A stretch of 34,926 bases of DNA from a virus. The notes beneath the pieces are model-generated. The model was not told the DNA's origin and ran no database searches. It saw nothing but the letters and a program-made list of their open reading frames with translations. Both the position numbers and the translations under genes were made by a program. This document shows, one piece after another, positions 1 to 8,697 of this stretch. The stretch spans positions 1-34,926 of the IMG/VR virus record IMGVR_UViG_3300006793_000116; one strand, 5' to 3'. Position 1 is the first letter of the stretch. Every line of letters begins with the position of its first letter.

Positions 1-28
1 TCTTAAAGACTTAAAAGTGGATTAATAC

Positions 29-1297
29 ATGGCAGAAAAGCTAAAGATTTTAGCTTGCCCAAGTAACCATGGAGGATGCGCTTATTACCGCATCCTCCTT
101 CCTATGGAGAAGTTGGCAGAGCTATACCCCGATGATGTAGAGGTTAGATGGGATGACAACCCTCTTGGGTGGAATGCGGACACGCAGACTGAGACTCCTC
201 CTGATTTTGAATATGAAAACATAAAGTGGGCGGATGTTGTGTTTACGCAGAACATCCATAATTTTGGTGGTATGTATACCGCACAGATTTTGCAGAAGGC
301 ACACGAATTTGGTAAGTTTACTCACTTTGATACCGATGACCTTTTGACCGACCTGTACGGAGGGCACCGCCTCTTCGATGTATACAAAGAGCAGCAACTA
401 GACGAGGTAACAAAATACATTTATAACAATGTAGATTTGGTTACGGTAACTCAACGGAAGTTCGCTGAGTATATCCAGGAGTTTGTTAGAGGGGCGTTAG
501 TAGTTATTAAAAACACTATTGATTACTCACTACCCCACTGGAATTTACCCAAAGCCCCTAAGCCTAAGAAACTAGCCCGTATGGGCTGGGTAGGGGGCAT
601 TCACCATGATGTTGATGTAAAGCATTTTGCAGGTATCCCTTATGTGGTAAACCAAAAGGTAGGAAAGGAAAGAGTACATTGGGGTTTCTACGGAAGACCT
701 ATAATGCCTAGAAATGAAAAGACCGGTAAACCAGAACCAGACTGGCAACAAGATGTTTGGAACGGGTATGAAAGAGTTTTTAAGACCGGATTTAAAGGGC
801 ATCGTAATTATGCGGTCTATCCTGCGATGGCTCCTAATCAATATGGTGCTATGTATACTAATATTGATATTAATCTTGCTATACTAGACGACAACCCATT
901 CAATCAGTCCAAGTCTGAGATTAAAGCGATTGAGGGTGCCCGTTACGGTATCCCGCTTATTGCTACAAATGTAGGCTGTTATGATGAGCTTATTGTAAAC
1001 GGAGAGACTGGGTATTTGATTGACCCTAAGAATTCTAAGACCGAATGGACACGTATTCTTACTAAGTGTATTAAAGACCCTAAGCACGTAGAAGAGATGG
1101 GCAGAAACCTAAAGCTTCTGTGTGACGATTTGTATGATATTAACAAAGTTATCGGCGGTAGGTTAGACCTATACCATAACCTGTTGAAGATGAAGGAGGA
1201 TGCCCTAAAATCCGCCCAAGGATACCAAGCACCTCCGCTTATCCAGCCTAACGTAAAAGATACCGAGGTAACCTTAGATAACCCCCTAAGCAAATGA
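29..1297 (+). CDS. Glycosyltransferase, GT-B fold (GT4-like)
   Basis: Likely transfers a sugar from a nucleotide-sugar donor to a glycan acceptor in the cytoplasm. The 422-residue protein has a glycine-rich N-terminal loop (GGCAYYR, residues 15-21) and, in the C-terminal half, the donor-binding E-x7-E type motif SEIKAIEGARYGIPLI (296-311) followed by TNVGCYDELIVNGETGYLI, a classic GT4 signature. The length suits a two-domain GT-B enzyme. The ATG at 29 follows a weak AGTGGA ribosome site. The operon probably starts upstream of the window. Its last codons overlap the next gene by 4 nt (ATGA), which suggests coupled translation. The donor and acceptor cannot be deduced. Confidence 0.85.
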   Translation: MAEKLKILACPSNHGGCAYYRILLPMEKLAELYPDDVEVRWDDNPLGWNADTQTETPPDFEYENIKWADVVFTQNIHNFGGMYTAQILQKAHEFGKFTHFDTDDLLTDLYGGHRLFDVYKEQQLDEVTKYIYNNVDLVTVTQRKFAEYIQEFVRGALVVIKNTIDYSLPHWNLPKAPKPKKLARMGWVGGIHHDVDVKHFAGIPYVVNQKVGKERVHWGFYGRPIMPRNEKTGKPEPDWQQDVWNGYERVFKTGFKGHRNYAVYPAMAPNQYGAMYTNIDINLAILDDNPFNQSKSEIKAIEGARYGIPLIATNVGCYDELIVNGETGYLIDPKNSKTEWTRILTKCIKDPKHVEEMGRNLKLLCDDLYDINKVIGGRLDLYHNLLKMKEDALKSAQGYQAPPLIQPNVKDTEVTLDNPLSK

Positions 1298-2076
1298 AAT
1301 ATTTAAGTGTAGTTGCTGTAATGAAAGACGAGTATAAAAATCTCGCTGAATGGTTAGACTTTCACCGAGCAGTGGGAGTAGAACATTTTTATCTTTATGA
1401 CAACAACAGTTCGGATGGTACTATTCGATATTTGTATGAGAAGAACTTTAGCGACGTTACGTATTTCAGTACTGACATGGATATGTGCCAAATGGCATGT
1501 TACTACAATGCTTTGAATGCGTTTAAAGACCAGTCTAAGTGGATGGCGTTTATTGATTTGGACGAGTTTCTTTTTGCCCCTAATGGAGATTTAAAAAAGA
1601 GATTGCGAGACTTTGAGCCATTTCCCGGAGTCGCCGTGAACGAAGTTTTCTTTGGTTCCAACGGACACGAAACGAGACCTGCTGGAGGAGTCTTACGTAA
1701 TTACACTAAGCGAAGAGAAGCGCCTGACAAACACATTAAATCTATTGTTCAGCCAGCCTATACCATGTGCCCAGCAGGAAACCCCCATTCCTTTTACTAT
1801 ATGGTAGGACAGCCGGTTAACGAAAAGAAAGAGCCTTGCATAGGTCCTTTTAATGAGCCTGGAAGCGCCGATTTATTCAGAGTTAACCATTACTGGGTTA
1901 AATCTAAAGAAGAGTACGAGACGAAATTAACACGTGGTAGGGCAGATGTTCCTTCACGAGACCCTAAGTTTCGTTATACAACAGGCATAGGTAGAAAACT
2001 AGACGAAGTATTTTTACAAGATAATGAAGTTGAAGATACTGACATCTGGCAATTTTTGGAGAGAGAACATGGCTAA
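1294..2076 (+). CDS. Glycosyltransferase, GT92/GT2-like (GT-A fold)
   Basis: The 260-residue protein starts with VVAVMKDEYKNLAEWLDFH and continues with YDNNSSDGT (residues 35-43) and the metal-binding FIDLDEFLF (86-94). This arrangement is typical of the GT92/DUF23 and Glyco_tranf_2_4 group of GT-A glycosyltransferases. A C-terminal segment with NHYWVKSKEEYETK is also typical of the group. The DxD-type Asp residues needed for a divalent metal are present. It overlaps both neighbours by a few bases, in the middle of the sugar operon. Substrate unknown. The fold assignment is firm; the family number is a judgement by eye. Confidence 0.85.
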   Translation: MKYLSVVAVMKDEYKNLAEWLDFHRAVGVEHFYLYDNNSSDGTIRYLYEKNFSDVTYFSTDMDMCQMACYYNALNAFKDQSKWMAFIDLDEFLFAPNGDLKKRLRDFEPFPGVAVNEVFFGSNGHETRPAGGVLRNYTKRREAPDKHIKSIVQPAYTMCPAGNPHSFYYMVGQPVNEKKEPCIGPFNEPGSADLFRVNHYWVKSKEEYETKLTRGRADVPSRDPKFRYTTGIGRKLDEVFLQDNEVEDTDIWQFLEREHG

Positions 2077-2869
2077 AAAAATAAAGATAATTAGTGGTTG
2101 GTCTAAAGAAGGGGGCTCAACCTTTTCCTTAATGGAACTTTGCGACTTGTTTAACGAGCGTGGTTATGACTGTACTTTTTACGGTCCGCATCCGTGGCAC
2201 TTAAACAAATGCAAAGGGGACCTACATCATAACTTTAAGATGGAGAAAGGGGATATTATTATCGGACATTTTATTCATCTAGACGAAAGACACCCGGACC
2301 CTGATAAGATTGTATTAAGTTGTCATGAGAAGGCAATCTTTCCTTTACAGCAATTAGAAAAGCAAACAGCTGGCTTCGATAAAATTAGGTTCATTAGCGA
2401 GGACCAAATGAAGTGGCAGGGCAAAGAGGGCACTGTAATCCCTAACACCATCAGAGGTATAGAAGATTCAGGCAATCATCCAGAGGGGGTTGCTGGAGTA
2501 ATCGGTACTGTGTGCCCCCTGAAGCAGACTCATATATCTGTGGAACGTGCTTTAGCGGATGGCTGTGAGAAAGTATTAATTTACGGTAATAATCTCGACG
2601 AGAACTACCTTAACGAAGCTATTATACCTTTACTGGGAGATAAAGTTGAATACCTGGGAATGGAGATGGATAGACAGAAAATCTATGACTCTATCTCATG
2701 TGTCTACCAGTCCAATTCTGAGGAGCTACCGGAAGCCTTTGGCCGAGTTCGTGCAGAGTGTATTCGTGCGGGAATCGATTACCACGGCAACGAAAGTGCT
2801 ACAACAGAATTTGAACTGTGGGACGAAGACAAAATCTTTGAGGCTTGGAAAGAATTTTTAGAGCTATGA
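2069..2869 (+). CDS. Probable glycosyltransferase (GT-B-like)
   Basis: The 266-residue protein is read from the ATG at 2069, which overlaps the previous stop codon and follows a GGAGAGAG ribosome site. An upstream in-frame ATG at 2024 lies inside the previous gene and has no ribosome site. The N-terminus (KIKIISGWSKEGGSTFSLMEL) looks like a GT-B Rossmann domain with a glycine loop, and the central VIPNTIRG recalls the VIPN(G/P) turn of GT4 enzymes. The C-terminal part (PEAFGRVRAECIRAG) matches the donor-site E-x7-E helix in spirit. It is shorter than usual for GT4 enzymes. The glycosyltransferase role is inferred from these patterns and the operon. Confidence 0.6.
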   Translation: MAKKIKIISGWSKEGGSTFSLMELCDLFNERGYDCTFYGPHPWHLNKCKGDLHHNFKMEKGDIIIGHFIHLDERHPDPDKIVLSCHEKAIFPLQQLEKQTAGFDKIRFISEDQMKWQGKEGTVIPNTIRGIEDSGNHPEGVAGVIGTVCPLKQTHISVERALADGCEKVLIYGNNLDENYLNEAIIPLLGDKVEYLGMEMDRQKIYDSISCVYQSNSEELPEAFGRVRAECIRAGIDYHGNESATTEFELWDEDKIFEAWKEFLEL

Positions 2870-3582
2870 AAACTATAGGTATTATTGGACACGGTGAAAT
2901 TGGACAGGGGCTAGAAAAAGTCTATGTCGAAAAAGGGTACACTCCTCTTATCAAGGACTTAGATAGAGACGATGGTTTAGAGGGAGTTGACGTACTAAAC
3001 ATTTGTATTCCATACTCCGATAGGTTCGTTACACAGGTTCGTGAGTTTATGGACGGCACCAAACCCGGTATAGCTATCATTCACTCCACCGTACCTCCCG
3101 GAACCACCCGCGAGATAAGCGCGAAGTATCCTAACGCGGTCCACTCCCCCGTCAGAGGCGTACACCCCAACCTTGATACGGGCATTAAAACGTTTGTAAA
3201 GGTGTTTGGGGGCGTAGAGGCAAAGAAAGCAGCTAAACACTTTGAACACGACTTAGATGTAGAGACTTGCGTATACGAATCATCACGAGCTACCGAAGTC
3301 GCAAAGCTTCTGGATACTTCGTATTATGGAGTATGTATTGCATGGCACGATTATGCTCGTAAGTTATGTGAACAGCACGACGTCAACTTTAATGAAGTTC
3401 AATCTCATTATAACTTAACATACAATCACGGATACGGAGAGCTTGGGAAACCTCATGTTGTAAGACCTACCCTTGTGCCTCCTAACGGAAGCATTGGAGG
3501 TCATTGCGTAGTTCCTAACGCCGAACTCTTACGAGCGGAATTAGATTCTAAATTACTTGAAGCAATCACTGATTTAAAATGA
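2866..3582 (+). CDS. Minimal nucleotide-sugar dehydrogenase-like protein
   Basis: The 238-residue protein begins with a Rossmann NAD-binding motif (GHGEIG, residues 8-13). It carries the UDP-glucose/UDP-ManNAc dehydrogenase landmarks HSTVPPGTT (73-81), SPVRGVHP (94-101), EVAKLLDTSYYG (144-155) and the catalytic-cysteine motif SIGGHCVVP (Cys214). Family members are usually about 400-450 residues. This one stops right after the GGHC motif and lacks the C-terminal UDP-binding domain. The ATG at 2866 overlaps the previous stop (ATGA). It could oxidise a nucleotide sugar such as the product of the epimerase at 4279, but the missing domain makes activity uncertain. It may instead act on another polyol or acyl substrate. 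Confidence 0.75.
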   Translation: MKTIGIIGHGEIGQGLEKVYVEKGYTPLIKDLDRDDGLEGVDVLNICIPYSDRFVTQVREFMDGTKPGIAIIHSTVPPGTTREISAKYPNAVHSPVRGVHPNLDTGIKTFVKVFGGVEAKKAAKHFEHDLDVETCVYESSRATEVAKLLDTSYYGVCIAWHDYARKLCEQHDVNFNEVQSHYNLTYNHGYGELGKPHVVRPTLVPPNGSIGGHCVVPNAELLRAELDSKLLEAITDLK

Positions 3583-4277
3583 AAACCTTTCAAGATGACT
3601 TCAACACTATTTTAAATAAAGTCCGAAACAGAGATTGCTTTTCATTTAGTAAGTATGCTGATGGAGAGTATAAAATTTTGCGCAATGAAAAGATTACTAA
3701 TTGCGACAACTGGACCTTTGACCCAGATAAACATAAAGAAGAACATCAGTATCTGCTCGACTCTTTCCGTTATGAGAGTGAAGATTATTGGGTAGGCGTA
3801 AGTTGCCCTTGTTGCCAACCTGTCAGCCATTGTATGTGGATGCGTAACGAGGTTAACACGCCTAATATTACTTGGGCTAATTTATTTGTTAACTCCAATT
3901 ACGGGGAGTTTGTAAACAAGATGTTTGCTGAGTTCTCTGATTGGGAAGGTAGGACCGTTCTTTTAGCCAACGAAAAAGGTAAAAACAATAAACTACCATT
4001 CGATGTTGATTTGTATGTACCTTGTAATGGTGAAGCATTCCTTATGCCGCATTTGGAGTACCATCTAGCAGAGATGACCTTATTAGCAGCTAGACAGGAT
4101 GGACAATTATTTTTATTTTCTGCGGGACCGTTGGGTAACATTCTAGCCCATCGACTACATGAAGTAAACCCGCGAAATACTTACATGGATATTGGGTCTA
4201 CTGTAAACCCATGGATTGTAGGTTCTAATAGAGGGTATTTACAGCGCCCTTCGGCAACGACGAGATGTATTTGGTAA
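3579..4277 (+). CDS. GT-D fold glycosyltransferase-like protein (DUF1792 type)
   Basis: The 232-residue protein has the hallmark 'RyGDGE'-like segment near its N-terminus, here SFSKYADGEYKIL (residues 22-34). In the GT-D family, known from streptococcal serine-rich adhesin glycosylation, this DxE motif binds metal and nucleotide sugar. The downstream pattern (a cluster of Cys and His around 75-87, SAGPLGNILAHRLHE near 184-198, YMDIGSTVNPW) fits the group, which ends with a conserved 'D(I/L)G' strand. It overlaps its upstream neighbour by 4 nt and precedes the epimerase by one base. Substrate unknown. Confidence 0.65.
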   Translation: MKTFQDDFNTILNKVRNRDCFSFSKYADGEYKILRNEKITNCDNWTFDPDKHKEEHQYLLDSFRYESEDYWVGVSCPCCQPVSHCMWMRNEVNTPNITWANLFVNSNYGEFVNKMFAEFSDWEGRTVLLANEKGKNNKLPFDVDLYVPCNGEAFLMPHLEYHLAEMTLLAARQDGQLFLFSAGPLGNILAHRLHEVNPRNTYMDIGSTVNPWIVGSNRGYLQRPSATTRCIW

Positions 4278-4278
4278 G

Positions 4279-5253
4279 ATGATTCTTCTTTGTTTTGGGA
4301 CTAGACCGGAATGGCTAAAAATAAAACCTTTAACTAAAGTGTTAAAGAATTACAAACTTTTGTTTACAGGTCAACACACGGATTTATTACGTGACATCGA
4401 GGTTGATTATAAGATTAATATTAACGAGGGTGATAATCGATTAGACCGAGTTGTAGCCGATTGCACGTTACAGTTTCCTGAGGGAGATTTTGATACAGTG
4501 TTAGTACAAGGAGATACTGCCTCTGCGTTCGCGTGTGGGTTAGCCGCGTTTCACCGTCAGTTACGTTTAGTATATTTAGAAGCGGGGTTACGTACAGGAG
4601 ATTTGGAAAACCCTTACCCTGAAGAAGGTTATCGTCAGATGATATCTCGTATAGCCGATGTAAATTTATGTCCGACTAATTTATCTATTACTAATTTAGT
4701 GCACGAAAGAACAGTAGGACAAAAGTTTGTAGTAGGTAACACAGTGCTTGATAACCTTTTACCTTATAAAGATAAATGCGAGTACGAACCTACTGTTTTG
4801 GTTACGATGCACCGTAGAGAAAATCATGAGAAAATGGACGAATGGTTCGCCGCTATTAACGATGCAGCTAAAGAGCATTCTGCCCTTAAGTTTGTACTTC
4901 CTATTCACCCTAACCCAAACGTACAAAAACACAAAGACCTTTTAACTCACGTAAACGTTATAGAACCTTTGGAATATAATGAACTGCTAAATGTGTTAGT
5001 TAAATCTAAGTTTGTAATAACCGATAGTGGGGGACTTCAAGAGGAAGGGAGCTTTTTTAACAAAAAAGTTATTGTATGTAGGAAGACAACCGAGAGACCT
5101 GAGGGTATTTCTACAGGTCATTCTATAATATGTGCTTCCCCACACCAATTAAAAAAGAGAGTTAAAACGGTTAACGAAGATTATATTATAGAAGAAGAGT
5201 GCCCTTACGGAGATGGTAAGTCGGCACAAAGAATAAGGGAGATATTAGAATGA
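4279..5253 (+). CDS. wecB: UDP-N-acetylglucosamine 2-epimerase (non-hydrolysing)
   Basis: Interconverts UDP-GlcNAc and UDP-ManNAc in the cytoplasm. The 324-residue protein shows the family landmarks in order: FGTRPEWLKIKPL at the N-terminus, LVQGDT, LEAGLRTGD, PEEGYRQMISRIAD, VTMHRRENH, the UDP-binding ITDSGGLQEE and KTTERPEGIS. Typical members are about 370 residues; this one is compact but appears complete. The codons are AT-rich, as in the neighbours. The next gene overlaps by 4 nt (ATGA). UDP-ManNAc could feed one of the transferases or the minimal dehydrogenase at 2866, which would give ManNAc uronate. That link is inference. Confidence 0.93.
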   Translation: MILLCFGTRPEWLKIKPLTKVLKNYKLLFTGQHTDLLRDIEVDYKININEGDNRLDRVVADCTLQFPEGDFDTVLVQGDTASAFACGLAAFHRQLRLVYLEAGLRTGDLENPYPEEGYRQMISRIADVNLCPTNLSITNLVHERTVGQKFVVGNTVLDNLLPYKDKCEYEPTVLVTMHRRENHEKMDEWFAAINDAAKEHSALKFVLPIHPNPNVQKHKDLLTHVNVIEPLEYNELLNVLVKSKFVITDSGGLQEEGSFFNKKVIVCRKTTERPEGISTGHSIICASPHQLKKRVKTVNEDYIIEEECPYGDGKSAQRIREILE

Positions 5254-5981
5254 TTACCGCAATACTTAATGCGTACAAACGCACCGATTATCTGAAAGAA
5301 CAGATTGAGGCTGTGCGAAACCAATCCGTTCCCGTGGACGAGATTTGGATTTGGTATAACAAGCCCGAAGATAGAGAACAGATTGAAATAGATGCTCCTG
5401 GATGTAAACTCGTGCAATGTAATCATAACTTTAAGTTCCATGGCAGATTCGCTTTAGGACTTCTAGCTCGTACCAAGTACGTTGCGTTCTTCGATGACGA
5501 TACAATCCCCTCACCCAAATGGTTTGAAAACTGTCTAAAGACAATTAGAGCAGGTCACGATGGTATATTAGGCGGCATTGGGGTTGTTTTAGAAGGTAAT
5601 GCCTACGCCCCCAACCACAAAGTTGGGTGGGACTTTCCTAACGAACAGGTTGAGGAAGTGGATTTAGTAGGACACGCGTGGTTCATGGATAAAAAGTATT
5701 TGCGTTATATGTGGTACGAAGAACCTTTGACGTGGGATAACGGAGAAGATATGCAACTTAGCTACCTTGCTCAAAAGCACGGCGGGGTAAAGACTTATGT
5801 TCCTCCTCACCCGAAAGAGGATACTAGTGTATGGTGTAATAACCCTGAAACTGCTACTCAGTACGCCAATGACGCTAACGCGAATGGGGTTCATGTGGCT
5901 ACTCATTTCCCTTTAAGACAAGGTATTGCCCACACGTACATAAAACATGGGTGGGAAACTGTTAGAATGAGAGCCAAGTAA
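5250..5981 (+). CDS. Family 2 glycosyltransferase (GT-A)
   Basis: The 243-residue protein begins with ITAILNAYKRTDYLKEQIEAV, the standard GT2 opening with an R/T/x/L helix after the first strand. It carries the metal-binding FFDDDTIPSPKW motif near residue 75-86 and the acceptor-side motif TWDNGEDMQLSYLAQ, the equivalent of the ED-x-x-L motif in processive and non-processive GT2 enzymes. No membrane segment is seen, so it is probably soluble. Start ATG 5250 overlaps the epimerase stop codon. Donor and acceptor unknown. Confidence 0.88.
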   Translation: MITAILNAYKRTDYLKEQIEAVRNQSVPVDEIWIWYNKPEDREQIEIDAPGCKLVQCNHNFKFHGRFALGLLARTKYVAFFDDDTIPSPKWFENCLKTIRAGHDGILGGIGVVLEGNAYAPNHKVGWDFPNEQVEEVDLVGHAWFMDKKYLRYMWYEEPLTWDNGEDMQLSYLAQKHGGVKTYVPPHPKEDTSVWCNNPETATQYANDANANGVHVATHFPLRQGIAHTYIKHGWETVRMRAK

Positions 5982-5982
5982 A

Positions 5983-6789
5983 ATGATAACTTTCGCAGAA
6001 CTAGGTAGAGCAGGGCGACTAGGAAACCAACTGTATCAGTATGCTTTTTTAAAAGGTGTTTCTGTTAAAACTGGATATCCCATACACTTACCTGATATGT
6101 CTGATAGGGAGTGGCACGGACAACAATGTAAGTTAGGAAAATTTAATTTGAAATACGATAAATTGGATTATTCCCAAATACAGCATTCGTTTACCCAACC
6201 CGCACCTTCTCACACTTTTTATCCAGAGGTATTTACGTGTCCCCCAAACACTAACTTTCATGGCTTTTTTCAAAACTCTAAGTATTTTGATTTTTGTCGC
6301 GAAGAACTTTTAGAAGACTTCTCCGTAAAATCTTCTATCAAAAAGAAAGCCACTAAAATCATCTCCTCCTACACCAACCCCACGAGCATTCACATTCGTC
6401 TAGGGGATTATTTAAGTAGGAACCAATCCCCTATAGCTGATTATCCTAAAAAAATAATCGAATATATTCAGACAGCGCAAGATAAATTCCCAACTAATAC
6501 AGATTATTTAGTGTTTACAGGGGGAAGTAGAAAAGGCAACGATGACAGAGACAGTGATTTCCAGTGGTGTAAAGAACGTCTTACGGGGGCTAACCTTCAT
6601 TTCATTGAAGGTAATGATGAAGTTTTAGATTTTGAATTAATTCGTCAATGCACCAACAACATTATGGGCTGGGATAGCACTTTTAGTTTCTGGGCGTCCT
6701 ACCTCAACACATCAGGTGGTAGAATTTTTGCCAGCAATTCCCACCAAAGTTTAACTATTGATAAACCTAGCTGGTTTGAAATATTATGA
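5983..6789 (+). CDS. Family 11 (alpha-1,2-fucosyltransferase-like) glycosyltransferase
   Basis: The 268-residue protein has the GT11 layout: an N-terminal GRLGNQLYQYAFLKG segment, a central FHGFFQNSKYF, the GDP-sugar-binding motif SIHIRLGDYL (the conserved HxRxGDY) and the C-terminal GWDSTFSFWASYLN. Known GT11 enzymes move L-fucose from GDP-L-fucose to a galactose 2-OH. No GDP-fucose pathway gene is seen in the window, but a GDP-mannose 3,5-epimerase lies at 10007. GDP-L-galactose is the 6-hydroxy analogue of GDP-L-fucose, so it is a plausible alternative donor (inference). The gene overlaps the next one by 4 nt. Confidence 0.88.
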   Translation: MITFAELGRAGRLGNQLYQYAFLKGVSVKTGYPIHLPDMSDREWHGQQCKLGKFNLKYDKLDYSQIQHSFTQPAPSHTFYPEVFTCPPNTNFHGFFQNSKYFDFCREELLEDFSVKSSIKKKATKIISSYTNPTSIHIRLGDYLSRNQSPIADYPKKIIEYIQTAQDKFPTNTDYLVFTGGSRKGNDDRDSDFQWCKERLTGANLHFIEGNDEVLDFELIRQCTNNIMGWDSTFSFWASYLNTSGGRIFASNSHQSLTIDKPSWFEIL

Positions 6790-7613
6790 TTGTACCGACT
6801 ATTTGCACTTCCTCGGATGGGGAAAATACAGAAGGCATAGGAGCGTTAGCCCAGTACCAAATATTTGCTTTTGCGTACGCTTTAGCCTCACATGCTAATT
6901 TTAAGTTTGACCCTTTTACTAACCTACAACACTACCAACATTGTGAAGTGACTCAACAAGAGTTTTGTGATGACGTTAATGAGTTATTTAAGTGCTTAAA
7001 AGAATCTTCTAAAAGTGGTGTAAAAGAAGTACAGCTTCAACCACAGATGTTGATGAAATTTGGTCAAGAGAATCTGCATTTCGTAAAGAAAGCTTTAGAC
7101 CCCCTTAACCTTTGTTTACCTAAACCACAAAAGTATTTTTCCGATAAGGACGTAAACGTGGCACTTCATTTACGCACATATACTGAGACGGATTGTTGTA
7201 CAGCACCTGTTAGAGAATATTTAACGGAGGGCAATAAGGAATCGGTTAAAAAATACTACTCTAATATCCTTACAAAAATAAAAGAAGTGTACTATGATGA
7301 TAATATAGTATTACACGTTTACGGTCAAGGTACGGAGGAAAACCATAAGTTTCTTGATGAGATTCATGATAACGTCCAGTACCATATTGACGAGTACCCC
7401 CCGGTTACTTTGTATCATATGACAAACGCAGACATTTTGTTAATGGCAAATAGCTCTTTTAGTTATGTGCCTCACTTATTTAATAAAACGTTTACAGTTG
7501 CTAAACCCGCGTTCCACCATACCTTACACGAGGACAACACGGTCAGGACTACCCCCACGGGTGATTTTGACATCACACTTTTAAAACAATATAAAAATGA
7601 AAGAACCAATTAG
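6786..7613 (+). CDS. Putative glycosyltransferase, distantly GT11/O-fucosyltransferase-like
   Basis: The 275-residue protein is not confidently assigned. Its central VNVALHLRTYTETD resembles the HxR donor-binding strand of fucosyltransferase-fold enzymes. The later MTNADILLMANSSFSYVPHLF recalls the conserved '(D/N)xxxxSxSSF(S/G)' C-terminal region of these GT-B enzymes. Several Cys residues occur in the first half. It starts at an ATGA overlap with the GT11 gene and ends 17 nt inside the next gene. A sugar-transfer role rests on these two motifs and the neighbourhood. Confidence 0.55.
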   Translation: MIVPTICTSSDGENTEGIGALAQYQIFAFAYALASHANFKFDPFTNLQHYQHCEVTQQEFCDDVNELFKCLKESSKSGVKEVQLQPQMLMKFGQENLHFVKKALDPLNLCLPKPQKYFSDKDVNVALHLRTYTETDCCTAPVREYLTEGNKESVKKYYSNILTKIKEVYYDDNIVLHVYGQGTEENHKFLDEIHDNVQYHIDEYPPVTLYHMTNADILLMANSSFSYVPHLFNKTFTVAKPAFHHTLHEDNTVRTTPTGDFDITLLKQYKNERTN

Positions 7614-8697
7614 TATTTTTGGAGTAGGCAAACTAGGAGTTTGCTGGGGATTGAATCTAGCAAAAGTAGGGTACGATGTCCTCGGAGTAGATGTAAATGA
7701 GGATTACGTAAAGCTTTTAAATGATAAGAAGTTGGTATCATCGGAAGATGGTGTAACCGACCTTCTCAAAAGTTCAACTAATTTTAGTGCCACTACTTCC
7801 ACATTACAAGGTCTGGAACACTCCGACATCTTATTTGTGTTGGTAGCCACTCCGTCGCTACCTGACGGTAAATATGACCACAGCCAAATCATTTCTTTGG
7901 TGGAAGAGTTGAAGCAGTATGGGAGACAGCCAAACACCAAAGAGTTAATCATTGGATGTACGGTGATGCCTGAGTTCTGCCAAAATCTACAAGAGGAGTT
8001 AAATGAGTATAACTACAAAGTGTCGTACAACCCAGAGTTTATCGCACAAGGTACTATTATCAGAGACCAGTTAAAACCGGATATGGTATTAATTGGTTCC
8101 CCTGACGAAGAGAGCGCAAAAAAAATTAAAAATATTCACCATGCCTTAGCAGAAAACGACCCCACTTATGCCGTTATGTCTCCACTTAGCGCAGAGATTT
8201 GTAAGATAGCACTTAATTGTTTTATCACCACTAAGATTGCGTTCACCAATATGATAGGAGATTTGGCTACTAAAGTTGACGCAGAACCACAAGCTATATT
8301 AGATGCTATCGGTTCAGACAGTCGAGTAGGTTCTAAATGTACTAAGTATGGTTATGGTTATGGAGGTCCGTGTTTCCCTAGGGATAACCGTGCCTTAGGT
8401 GTGTATGCTAAAGAAAAACAATGCGCTATCGATATTAGTGACGCAACCGACAAGTGCAATAAAAAGCATTTACATTTCATGGCAGATAACTACCAACCGG
8501 TGTCAGCAGGACATATAACATTTACCTCCGTCACCTACAAGCCCCAGTCAACTATGATTGAGGAATCACAGCAACTTGAGTTAGCGGCGGAATTAGCCAA
8601 CAAAGGTTATACTATAACTATTAAAGAAAGACCTGAAGTAATTGAACAGGTAAAAGTATTATACGGAGATTTATTTAATTATGAAACACGAGATTAA
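7597..8697 (+). CDS. ugd: UDP-glucose 6-dehydrogenase family protein
   Basis: Oxidises a UDP-hexose to the uronate with two NAD+ per turnover. The 366-residue protein has the GVGKLG NAD-binding loop (residues 9-14), the conserved SYNPEFIAQGTI (143-154), EICKIALNCFITTKIAF and the catalytic-cysteine loop YGYGGPCFPRD (Cys259). A partial C-terminal Rossmann domain follows (GHITFTSVTYKP...IEESQQLELAAEL). The family is usually 390-450 residues, so the end is slightly trimmed. It overlaps the upstream transferase and the downstream methyltransferase by 17 nt each. The most likely product is UDP-glucuronate; the exact hexose is not proven. Confidence 0.88.
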   Translation: MKEPISIFGVGKLGVCWGLNLAKVGYDVLGVDVNEDYVKLLNDKKLVSSEDGVTDLLKSSTNFSATTSTLQGLEHSDILFVLVATPSLPDGKYDHSQIISLVEELKQYGRQPNTKELIIGCTVMPEFCQNLQEELNEYNYKVSYNPEFIAQGTIIRDQLKPDMVLIGSPDEESAKKIKNIHHALAENDPTYAVMSPLSAEICKIALNCFITTKIAFTNMIGDLATKVDAEPQAILDAIGSDSRVGSKCTKYGYGYGGPCFPRDNRALGVYAKEKQCAIDISDATDKCNKKHLHFMADNYQPVSAGHITFTSVTYKPQSTMIEESQQLELAAELANKGYTITIKERPEVIEQVKVLYGDLFNYETRD

